A stretch of DNA of 64,000 nt from Chondrilla cf. caribensis (lineage: Eukaryota; Porifera; Demospongiae; Chondrillida; Chondrillidae): assembly GCA_964020155.1 (NCBI GenBank), contig OZ026558.1:2708163-2772162 (forward strand), given 5' to 3'. The notes below the pieces were generated by a model that saw only the letters and a program-made list of their open reading frames with translations, was not told the origin of the DNA and did no database searches. The translations under genes and the position numbers were made by a program. Position 1 is the first letter of the stretch; every line of letters begins with the position of its first letter. Below, one piece after another: positions 1 to 9,707 of this stretch.

Positions 1-2668
1 TATGGGCTTAATCAACGTGGTAAATAGATGGTGAAGAACATTAAAATTAGTGATATTAAGTGAGATAATTTTAATTTGCAAATTGCTCAAAGATTTCAAA
101 GATTTGGATTGAATTTTAGAAATGCATTCATTAAATTTACCGTTCCAACTCAGCCAGATGCCTAGATATTTGAATTTACCAACAATTTGTAATTTTTGAT
201 TACCAATTGACCACTGACATTTGATGAATTTGGGGTTTTGACCAAACACTAGTGTTTTAGTTTTATCAGAATTGATGACCAGATGCTTATTTATGCAATA
301 CTGATGAAGAGAGTTTATTAGGTTTTGAAGGTGATTGGGATTCTCAGAGAACATAACTAAGTCATCAGCAAAAAGAAGACAAGAGGAAGGAAAATTAAGA
401 GTGTGATCGTGATCAACTTCAAGAGTAGAGTGAACATATTGAGGGAGATCATTGATGAAGAGGGAGAATAGTAGTGGGCTTAAATTGCACCCTTGTTTAA
501 CACCCTTGGATAGGGAGAAATAATTGGTCTGACCTTGTGACCCTAGGACACATGAAGATGATTTGGAATAGTAAGATTTTAGAAGAGATAGGATTTCAGG
601 GCTAATATTCATGGCAGACAATTTAGACCATAAGAGGGAGTGGGAGACAGAATCAAAATTTAATGTTTTTTTAAAGTCTACTAAGCAGCAATACAATTTT
701 TTCTTTTTGAATATCTGGTGTTCAGCTAGTGAGTTCAGAATAAAAATTGCATCAGTTGTACGCTTGCCCTTTTGAAATCCAAATTGCTCTTTTGGGAGAA
801 TGTTCAAATCTTTTGCCCATTTCCTAATTCTATTGCCCAGGATTCTGGTAAACAGTTTACCAAAGCAACTGATCAGTGAGATACCACGATAATTTGAAGG
901 GTCATCTTTATTACCAGATTTGTAGATTGGATGTATTATTGATGCAGCCCACGCAGAAGGATAGTCCCCACTCCTCAAAATGCGATTAAAAATAGACTTC
1001 ATGGAAATTAACCATGGGAGTGGTAATGATTTAAGAACGCCATTTGTAATCAAGTCAGGGCCTGGGGATTTGCCACCTTTTAACTCAATAATTGCAGATT
1101 GGATTTCTTCGATACTAATTTCAGGTTCAACCGATTGGATAGGTGCGGTTACAGAGGATAAATGTGATTCATCTGTCTGGGATGAAGCTGTATGCAAATT
1201 ACGAAAGTACTGCTCCCATTGAGAATTTGTAATGCTATTCATATCAGTGTTATTACTGGACATAGATTTATTATTAATGAGCTTCCAGAATCCTTTAGGG
1301 TTTTCTTTCAATTTATTTAGGATGTCTCAGTTCCATTTAACAGAAGAAATACTCTTTTTCCTCTTAATTAATCGCTTCCAAGCAGATCTGCAATCATAGT
1401 AAGCCTTACGAAGGATGTCATTGGAGTGATTGTGTTTCCAGGCAGCTAGTTTGGCAGAGACTTCTTTCCTTTTCTGGAGGCACTCGTCATCAAACCAAGA
1501 GAATGGATATTTATTTTTGTGATTTTTATTATTATTGCTAATATCATGTGAGATAGGAACTTTCTTTGCAAACCCAGACTTTATAGCAACCTGTAAAATT
1601 TTATCAGTGTAACAATTAACAATGTCATCAATAGGAGTACTATTGCCGAGATCATTTACTGGATCAGGATCTGAGAATTGTGGAGGCGGGGTACAATTTA
1701 AGGTGTCACAGAAGGACTTCTTACTCTTTTCAAACCATTTGAGTTTATAGGAACTATTACTATTGGAGCTTGCAGCTTGCATACGGTCAGACAGATTATT
1801 AGAAAGTTCCTGGGCCAAAAAATCAGTTGATTTGTTGCTATGATTAGAATTAATCAAAGATTTGCCAATTGATATCGATAGAGATATGGGACAGTGATCT
1901 GAAAATGCTTGTAAGCTTTCTACTTCAAATGATTGAATTAATTGAGCAAGTGAATCATCTACTATAGCATAATCTACACAACTGGAGCCCATAGTGGTAT
2001 GGCATGTGTAGGCACCCACACTGTAATCGGGAGGATATGATCCATTACAAATAGTTAAATTAGAGCCCATGCATAGGGACATTAGCTCAAGGCCATAAGA
2101 ATTAACTTTCTGATCCTTAGAGGTTCGCTCACCAGGAAGAGCAAGGGACATGGAATTAGACTGGAAGGTAGCTATTCTTGCATTCAAGTCGCCTATTAAG
2201 ATGATACCACCCAATTGATTAAAGTGAGCTATTTCTGATTGGAGATCAGGCCAAGGAGGATCATATAGACAATGAGAGGAGGAGTCCAAAGGGGAAATGT
2301 AAGTCACACAAAGAAAGATATCTTCTGAAATATGAGGTGGGGATTTTTTTAATTTAAGCCAGATTCGGTCTCTATAAGATTTGACAATTTCCAAGTATTT
2401 GCATAGAGAAGGTTTCACATACAAGAGCAAGCCACCAGAGTTGCGCCTAGCCTTCCTATGCTTGGTGGCCTTGGAAATTATAGGATTTGTACCCATGTAT
2501 GTCAATGTTATAACCTAAGCTAGATTTTAGCCAGGTTTCAGACAGAATAAAAATATCTGCATTTGAATCAGCAATGATCATTTGGATATCAACCATTTTT
2601 TCACATGACAGGCCATTAATGTTCCAATGGCATATTTTTATCACGTGGTCATCAGAAATTGCATGCAA
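1..2668 (-). pseudogene. LINE ORF2: endonuclease-reverse transcriptase with one frameshift and one stop
   Basis: The N-terminal part (2668 to about 2470) has the endonuclease start 'ICHWNINGLS' and 'LSETWL'. The next part (about 2480-1330) continues the EN domain with 'GGLLLYVK', 'IGDLNAR' and the late 'SDHCPISL' motif. The RT part (1326-1) carries 'GGKSPGPD', 'SNYRGISL', 'GFQKGKRT', 'GVKQGCNLSP' and the catalytic 'FADD' box (GATGAC complement at 361-366). The RT frame has no stop from 1326 to the window edge. Two lesions are visible: a one-base shift near 2470-2480 inside EN, and a TGA at 1327-1329 where the context suggests a lost Trp codon. The 3' end (thumb, 3' UTR) lies outside the window. 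Autonomous activity of this copy is unlikely unless the lesions are sequencing errors. Confidence 0.88.
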
Positions 2669-2734
2669 ACTTGAATTTAAATTCGATTGTTGGATTAAGA
2701 TAGATGATTGCTCAGGACCGTTTTGGCATGAATC

Positions 2735-3475
2735 CTATAAGGAGTCAAAGGACTCCAAGGATGCTACCTTTGATCCTTCGATGATTAGGTTTCCCCTGAT
2801 CATGTATGAGGACTTGCCTTCATGCCTGGCTTTCCTCATCCTATCTAGAAGTACCTTCTGATTCCTCTTTTGTAGAGGAGTAAGGTCATCATTTATAAAT
2901 ATACGCGTGCCCTTCAGCATGCTACGCTTTTTCATGATGCTTACCTTCGATCTGGTGTCAGGGAAACTCACTAGAATGGGACGCGATCTTTGGTCCCCTT
3001 TCCTGCCCAATCTTCTGGCCTGTATTGGCAGCTCACGCTCATCAAGTTTGTCAGAGAACATCTTGAGCACGATTTCCTCGGTGGATGAGGCGTCGTCCTC
3101 TTGAACCCCAATTACTACTGCGTTGTTTTTTCGCAGAGCGCGCTCATGAGACTCCAAGATACGTTGCTGGGACCTAAGGGCCTCACTTGCGACCGGGGGG
3201 GAAGGCTGTGAGCTTGATTGGTGGATAGATTCAAACCTAGTCGCTAGATTCTGGACACTAGATTTGAGATCATTCACATCCTGGCGCAATTGGTCGAACT
3301 CTGCCACAACCTTTGCAATCACATCTTCCTCGCCGCTGGATGTAGAAGCGACAGAGGCAGGGCCGGTTGTAAATTTCTTTAGTATGCATAAAGGGCAGTA
3401 AAAAGGCTGGGAATCTTCCATCGCCTGGAGAATCTCGGTAGAAAGCCCAACGCAGGGAGTATATAGTGGTTTCAT
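2735..3475 (-). CDS. LINE ORF1 protein, N-terminally truncated (half PHD finger, coiled coil)
   Basis: Open frame of about 246 codons. The first 35 residues look like the second half of a PHD-type zinc finger: a Cys followed by 'VGLSTEIL' and then 'FYCPLC'. The upstream Cys/His ligands are missing at the 5' truncation. A Ser-rich linker follows, then a predicted coiled coil (about residues 50-80, heptad-like 'EFDQLRQDVNDLKSSVQNL'). The C-terminal half is basic with 'RLGRKGD' and 'RPILVSF', resembling the RRM/CTD-like RNA-binding region of many LINE ORF1 proteins. It ends 66 bases before the first visible ORF2 methionine codon. PHD-bearing ORF1 proteins are known in some CR1-like elements; membership here is inferred from pattern only. 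Confidence 0.7.
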   Translation of the reverse strand: MKPLYTPCVGLSTEILQAMEDSQPFYCPLCILKKFTTGPASVASTSSGEEDVIAKVVAEFDQLRQDVNDLKSSVQNLATRFESIHQSSSQPSPPVASEALRSQQRILESHERALRKNNAVVIGVQEDDASSTEEIVLKMFSDKLDERELPIQARRLGRKGDQRSRPILVSFPDTRSKVSIMKKRSMLKGTRIFINDDLTPLQKRNQKVLLDRMRKARHEGKSSYMIRGNLIIEGSKVASLESFDSL

Positions 3476-3476
3476 T

Positions 3477-3590
3477 CAAACATTTCTGAAAGGAATAGAG
3501 TAGCAAGAAATACTCAGATAGCTGGGGCATCCCGTCATCATCGTGAACCAGCAACACACATTCGTGGATGCAGCTTCCCATTGTCAAATA
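3477..3590 (-). pseudogene. Host gene fragment flanking the LINE 5' junction
   Basis: Minus-strand reading gives acidic 'HDDDGMPQLSEYFLLLYS' then 'QKCLN', ending at the LINE junction. About 65 bp (3481-3552) closely resemble 33787-33855, where the peptide is 'NDDEMFQLNEYCLLLYA' then 'KKCLN'. The shared reading suggests the C-terminal exon of one host gene family that occurred at both ends of the tandem array. The function is unknown. It is cut by the retrotransposon and is presumably dead. Confidence 0.45.
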
Positions 3591-3595
3591 ATAAT

Positions 3596-3612
3596 TATCT
3601 ATCTATCTATCT
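3596..3612. repeat. Short (TATC)n microsatellite
   Basis: About four TATC units. It lies between the host-gene fragment at the LINE junction and the 5' flank of SRCR-CCP copy A. Confidence 0.8.
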
Positions 3613-3765
3613 TTCAAGCCAAGATTCACGGACGGCGCTAAGAGAAAGAAGAGCTACAAGGCGGTCACCGTACTTGTTTCAAGTCCGTACACTCCAGCAT
3701 TCGGGGAGATACAAGTGTCCGGAAATAGATTAATTTTGTCTGGAAATTAATCAGTTACTCTAGCT

Positions 3766-3898
3766 GGAAGGAGATTCGAACGAGAAAGACGGCAGTTCCG
3801 AGTGTTTCAACTCATACGCGTATCGGTCCCGATACATATACCGTATACACAGATATAGCTCAGCCAATTTTGACGAGGCGTACCACCGCCAGAACACA
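3766..3898 (+). promoter_or_regulatory. Conserved 5' flank/5' UTR of SRCR-CCP copy A
   Basis: This stretch is shared with 13368-13481 (copy B) and 24616-24733 (copy C). Common blocks include 'GAGATTCGAACGAGAA', a 'CGGTCCCG' motif (A and B), 'AGCTCAGCCAA', 'TTGACAAGGCGTACC' (with variants) and 'CACAATG' at the start codon. I infer a 5' UTR or core promoter; the transcription start cannot be placed. The LINE inserted just upstream may have separated copy A from the distal flank that B and C still share (about 12.8-13.2 and 24.1-24.4 kb). Confidence 0.5.
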
Positions 3899-4765
3899 AT
3901 GCTGAAACAACTAGTACTGATCGTTGCCACTCTGGGTGAGTCTACACTCCACTATACTACACTAATAAGGCAAGTGTGCTAGAGTAAGAAACTGGAATTC
4001 GGCCGTATGTGCAAATTCGGCCACCTAGTTCTCCATGAATATATACGATGGAAAGTTTAATCTAGCTTCACTTGTAGGCCTTACCGCTGGTAGATAGGGT
4101 ACAACCTCCCGGGAGAAAATTTGTTTTCCTGGCGATGGCCGAAAAAAAACGGAAATTCGGCCACGTATAGTGGGAATTCGGCCGGGGTTGGTTTTCTCAG
4201 CCAATTTCTGTTGGATAAGAACGAAAACATTCCTGCATGCTCCCATACATGTCTCCTAAAACATATTCGTATTTTGGCGTGAACCGTCAACGTACGGCTG
4301 AATGGGCAGCGAAGAAGTAGTGTATTCGAAATCCGGCCACAGCCAACGACTAAAATACATCATTATAGGCCATTTCATTGGGATTCTAAGTAAAACTTCT
4401 GTGCCTTGTACACCCATACAGCCCCTCAAAAATAATGGTAATTGAGGGAGGTCTTCCAAAGTTAGTCAGTGTTAAATTAATCCATGTCCAGAATGCAGAA
4501 TCCATATGCATGAAGCTAGGCCTTCAGATTGCCTTATTTTAGACCAATCAATGAACATTCCAAACAGTTGTACATGTGGTTTTCACTAGGAATTGTTAAT
4601 GAAAGTTTACTACTAGCATATGACACTGGACCGTGGATTTCCTTTTATTGTCAAGATGTCCAATTACATCTAATAATAATCATTATATGTGCTTCGGACT
4701 GGTTGAATGATATGCATAGCAAATTTGTTCTTATGATGTTAAATGTCCTTGAAGTTACATTATCA

Positions 4766-4977
4766 TTTCTTTATAGTTGTAGGACTATTGTTTGACACAT
4801 CTATAGCAATATTCAAACAATTCTTTTCACAAATTAATCATTCAGCGTGCAATGTTTTATATGTGCCTGAAGAAGCCCATGATGGGTGAAATGTTGCCTA
4901 AAGGATGAATTTGTGAAAAGAATTGTTTGAATATCGCTATAGACATGTTAAACACTAGTCCTACAACTATAAAGAAA
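4766..4977. mobile_element. Foldback element in copy A intron 1 (about 72-bp arms)
   Basis: The left arm starts TTTCTTTATAGTTGTAGGAC and the right arm is its near-perfect reverse complement, ending at 4977. The loop carries a smaller palindrome (GCCCATGATGGGT). There is no coding capacity. Probably a MITE or foldback transposon. Confidence 0.75.
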
Positions 4978-5528
4978 CACAACCAACATGTCTAACAACT
5001 TTCACATGTTCGTTACATTATCATCTCTGATGCATCAGCTTAAAGTAAATTATTGTCGAACTTCAGGCCTATGAGATCTATTGTAGTTGGAAAATATTCG
5101 TGAATATGTAGATAAGATAATGATTTAATGACAAGATTCCCCCACGGACCAAACAGCTGTGCAGGTACAACCTGTTTTCTAAACTCTGTACATTCTATAG
5201 TGGGGAGAGTGTTCTTTGGTGGTGCTTTGGCATTACCAGAACAGATACCATTCAAATTGGCTGCAATCAGACATGAGAGATATTATGAGGTGAGTAATGA
5301 AACAGATAATCAAGACAGCCACTCATCCTGTACAATGCTAGTTGAGGATCAAAACAAGTTGATGATACAGCTACCTTTGCCAAGTAAGATACTGCTACAT
5401 GCAGCTGACCATTATAATTCGTTCAATAACATTGCTGAATTATGTATGTGTGTATGTATGACATTGTGTTTCTTTATCAAAATATTCACACACGCATTCA
5501 CACATGCACGCACTGGAGCTCACGCAAG

Positions 5529-5543
5529 CACACACACACACAC

Positions 5544-5608
<65 letters not shown>
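5529..5608. repeat. (CA)n microsatellite, copy A intron 2
   Basis: About 80 bp of near-pure CA with one CG interruption. A CA array lies in the same intron of copies B and C, so it predates the triplication. Confidence 0.97.
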
Positions 5609-5610
<2 letters not shown>

Positions 5611-8417
5611 GCACATTCTATATTGTACATACACTTAGCACATATATCTTACACAATTTCTACAATATTCTGGTAGATCAGCAGACCACAATATACAAGA
5701 TCACCTTCAAACAAGAGATTATCCTTACCTGTGATAATGAACACGCTATATTGTTTAATATACCTGGTGAGTGACCGTATGTTTATGGTATGCATATCCC
5801 AATTTGCTAACAACCACTGTGTACATACCCACACTTGTATGTGTATAGAATAAAGAGGGGTAGCTGTGTCTGAACCACAGATAATATGTCTTCACGAGTA
5901 GATATGTACTTATCTGTACATCTTTCAGAGGTACACCTACACACACATTAAGGGCAAAGAGTGTTGTGGCACCTACAAATATGGGAAACTTGATTCAATG
6001 CACTGTATGCATGTATGGATAAGCAATGGTTTAGAACTCCAGCTATCATTTGTATATCAATGATGAATAATGGCTAGAGAGTGTTATTTGCCATGTATGG
6101 TTAGTATATACATTAAAGTGCTATCAAAATCTCTCTAACTGAAAACCAGGTCGATGTGCCAACATGTTAATGCATTAGGGAATTACATAATTGGTTCAAT
6201 TAAACTACATATTGAAGTAGCTCAATACTAGTTGAAACCTGACTTAAAGTACTTTAGCACTCCAGTGGAACCGATTTGGACTCCTGTTAAGTGGTATAGT
6301 TGACATGGGATCAAATTACCTAACTTTTTATGCATGATAATTATTATTATACATACAGTTGAAAGTTAAAGAATAAGTGCAAATTTACCTTTTCTAAAGA
6401 TCCGGAGTGTCCTAAGCCTCCTGAAGTCAATTATGGTTACAGGACATATGACAGAAGAAGGGCAACTTATACATGTAATTTTGGCTACACACTGCAAGGT
6501 AATCCCATCCTGACTTGCGATATTAAATTTGGAATCTGGACCCCAGAGCCACCAGTATGCAGTGATGGAGAGAATAATCATACATTGTCAAGTAAGTATT
6601 ATATTATTATGTTATTTTTATCCATACTTTATGTACAAGAAAGGTGGATATTTGAGAAAAATACATTTTTGCTCACTATACAAATAATATGCAATGATAT
6701 CAGATATCACGTGTTACATTTCCATCCATATAGATCATTCGGATCAACTTTCATATCCATTCTACGATATCTATGAAAATACTGCTTTTGTATCAAAAAC
6801 AGGTCAGGCAGTGATGATACTCTAACCCATCCAACAAACTGCACATACAATATCAAGATCACAAACTACATATTAATACAATATTATTATACATACTGTA
6901 TATTATTCTTTGTGATTACACATATGTAGTAATGCCTACATGTGAACACCCTGGGGGTTAGTTAATGGTCAGGTTGAATCAAGAAGAGGGACTGCAGTAG
7001 GAGAGCGGGTGTATTACACGTGTGATAAAGGGTTCACGCCGAAAGGAGACTCGTTTAGAACATGTCAAAAGGACTACACCTGGAGTGGGATTGCTCCAGT
7101 GTGTGCAGGTACATTTATGCTGATCATACATCTGTACATAGACCCTGTATAAATCTTAATTTATATTATAAATGAATATTAAATGCCTACAAAGCATACT
7201 TGCATATACCTAAGAGTACATAGAACAATGCATGCGTACATAGCTATGGTGGTTAATGGCAGCCAACAAACAACAACAACAAACAAACTCAAACACGAGT
7301 AAACGATAAGAAATGGAATTTTTTCTTATGATTCTAAACTTTAAGGGTAACATCACTTGAGTGTTGTTTCTCTTCAATGTTTTCATGGAACTTCATGTGC
7401 ATAAATTATAAATACACATTGTTTAAATAACACAATATATAATAGGCTTATAATAATAATATGATTTCACCACTGCAGCTTGTTGGCTGCAAATACAGTT
7501 GTATGGAGGGAGTCACAGATGTGAAGGTCTGCTGAGAGTAAATTACTTGGGGTTCTGGGAAACAATCTGCACCAGAGATTTCTCTGACACAACAAAGCAA
7601 GTTATATGCCATCAGTTGGACTGTGGTGATCTGTGAGTTATACACTACACGAGCTCCGCTTCCAATGAGGGACACTTGTAGCATATGCAGTGAGAACACC
7701 ATCCTTTGTTCATGTACTGTGTGGTTATGTGCTATGTTGACACCTCTTGTGGAATGTTACCAAAATCCTTATCTCAGGCATGTCAGCACCAAACCAGCCC
7801 GCATTTGCATCAAGCATAAGTGCATTATGCAACCAATATTCGTGGTTGCATCATAAATTACATTCACAAGTGTTCTAACATGCCAAATCACCATTGGAGC
7901 AGTAAATGTTATTGGGAAACAGACCAAATATGTCTGGTTACACGAGACCTCTAAAGACACCAGACATCTTTATGACCCAATTCCAAGTACTAGGACAATG
8001 AAACAGATATTGTGACGGATGTAATGAGCACGTCAATTGATTATATGTAGCAGTTGTACAAATTTTGCACTTGTGTGGAATGGAGGTGATGGCTTTGTGA
8101 AATTCACATTGCGTTATATGCTTACTGATAGCATTTGTGAAGAATGGTTATGACAAAATTAATTTTCAAATAACTGCAGCCGTAATAACTGCAATACCCT
8201 TTACATTTCCACATGACAAAGAAAGGCTGCAATAGCAAGGAAAGAGTGCAAATGGCACAAATATCCACTCACATTGCACTTTGATCTACCCATGCAACAT
8301 ACCACATGTACAATTACTGTACACCTGTTTAGTTTCAGCATGACTATATATGTATGTGTGAAAATATAATGTACTGTGTGATGTAAAAATACACACTTTC
8401 CTCTCTTTATCATGTAG

Positions 8418-8438
8418 CATACCTGGAGGAACCTTACA
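8418..8438 (+). other. 21-nt coding microexon (SRCR1), copy A
   Basis: Flanked by CATGTAG and GTAAGT. It enters at phase 2 and leaves at phase 2, encoding the core 'IPGGT' and joining '..CGDL' of the previous exon to 'VQS..' of the next. Identical length and near-identical sequence occur in copies B and C. Confidence 0.85.
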
Positions 8439-9119
8439 GTAAGTACCGACATTCCATATGTATACACATATACATAATACTGATAGATGAGTATGCACGT
8501 ACCCACATGTAGCATACGTACATCATTATTACTACAAATCAAACCAAAAATCTTTTATCCAAAATTCCACTTGATTCAAGAGATCTGAGTCCATCCACAA
8601 TGTACTCTATTAAGTGGAAGTTTAGTTAGCATTACAAAATAAACTAATGATGTCCCTTGAAGGTTGTGTCAAATGGGTCTACTGTACAGTATATTCACAG
8701 TATGCAGTATACAATAAGATGGTATTCTTGAATGTGTGTGGTGAGTAATAATTTAATGGTATTGTGTAATTGCAGGGTTCAGTCATTTACACTGTATCTA
8801 TTCTCGAACAATTATAAATGCAATGGAAACGAACAGTCCTTGTGTGAATGTGAACACACAGAAGGATATTGTCCACCTTCAAACACAGCATTGAGCACAG
8901 TTATCATCCAGTGTGAAGAAGTTAGTTAGTTTCAGACATGAAACAACATATTAGAGTAATACACAGTGGGACATGATGTATGTACACTTGTATCCTTTTG
9001 CGTAGGCGTATCAAAGGCAAAAGTGTGCACATACGTATATGTGATATGTGCACACTTCCTCTGATATATGCACACTTGCTGATCGATTGATTGATGTCAC
9101 TTAGCTATAGCATTGCACC

Positions 9120-9360
9120 TGCCGACAATAATGGCAGAGTCACAACAGTAGTCTTAGTAAAGTTTCTCTAAATCATTAGTTGTTCTTCTACAGGAGATAT
9201 GTTCGCCGAAAATAATCACAGCGTAGCAATTTATTCAAGTTACACCGTCACAACAGTTGAAAGTACAGTAGTCTTACTAAAGTCTGAGAGGAGTTTCTGT
9301 AAATCATTAGTAGTAACTAAGTTGTTAGGGAAGCGTCATTTTACAGGAGATATGTTCTCC
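9120..9360. repeat. Diverged internal duplication in copy A intron 8
   Basis: Two related blocks (about 9145-9205 and 9265-9350) share GTAGTCTTA, TAAATCATTAGT and TACAGGAGATATGTTC in the same order. This is a local duplication, possibly part of an unclassified repeat that includes the short minus-strand ORF just downstream. Confidence 0.5.
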
Positions 9361-9405
9361 TTACCGTCCTTTTGGCAGCGTGGGAGTGGAGGCTGTTTCT
9401 CGTAT

Positions 9406-9543
9406 CTATATACGTGCTGGGAGAATTTTGTTCTCAAGAACTTTCAAAAACTGGGCTTTTAACTCCTCTTCTGGTTGAAAATTATCCCAATCGGTAATTT
9501 GATCTATAAAACTAAAAAGATCGACACATTCGGCGGAATCCAT
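9406..9543 (-). CDS. Short unrecognised ORF in copy A intron 8
   Basis: ATG (9543-9541) to TAG (9408-9406), 45 codons, starting MDSAECVDLFSFIDQI and acidic with an amphipathic C-terminal half (ELKAQFLKVLENKI). It is GC-richer than its surroundings and lies between a duplicated block and a foldback element. It may be a fragment of a transposon gene or of a captured host exon. I recognise no family, and chance cannot be excluded. Confidence 0.25.
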   Translation of the reverse strand: MDSAECVDLFSFIDQITDWDNFQPEEELKAQFLKVLENKILPARI

Positions 9544-9584
9544 CGAATAGATCAGTACAGCAGCAGTTTGAAAGGATACAAGCT

Positions 9585-9707
9585 AGTTATGTCCTTCCTA
9601 GGTGTGCTGCAGCGGATATAGTGCCTAATTGAATTCCGAGGGCGAAGCCCTCGGAATTCAATCAGGCACTATATATCCGCTGCAGCACACCTAGGAAGGA
9701 CATAACT
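9585..9707. mobile_element. Near-perfect foldback element (family F1), copy A intron 8
   Basis: Arms of about 60 bp, starting AGTTATGTCCTTCC and ending GGAAGGACATAACT, meet at a GC-rich tip (CGAGGGC-GAA-GCCCTCGG). It shares its outer end (including the flanking ACAAGCTAGT) and tip motif with the element at 51888-52022, so the two form one family. No ORF. Confidence 0.85.

Larger units (their letters stand above)
1..3476 (-). mobile_element. Non-LTR (LINE) retrotransposon, 5'-truncated, 3' end outside window
   Basis: Read on the minus strand this is ORF1 (3475-2735) followed by an APE-type endonuclease plus reverse transcriptase ORF2 (2668-1, running off the left edge). The order ORF1-EN-RT with no LTR marks a LINE, probably of the broad CR1/L2/Jockey-like group; the clade is inference. 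The 5' junction is near 3476: ORF1 begins inside a PHD finger whose first half is missing, and the sequence beyond the junction resembles another locus in the window (33787-33855). So the element looks 5'-truncated and inserted into older host DNA. The coding frames are nearly intact, suggesting a fairly recent insertion. It lies about 0.4 kb upstream of the start of SRCR-CCP copy A. Confidence 0.9.

Noticed and set aside
980..1222. Plus-strand 80-codon ORF
   Set aside because: Antisense to the LINE reverse transcriptase, which has a continuous frame with diagnostic motifs.
2574..3104. Plus-strand ORFs over LINE ORF1 and the endonuclease start
   Set aside because: Antisense shadows of the ORF1/ORF2 reading frames.
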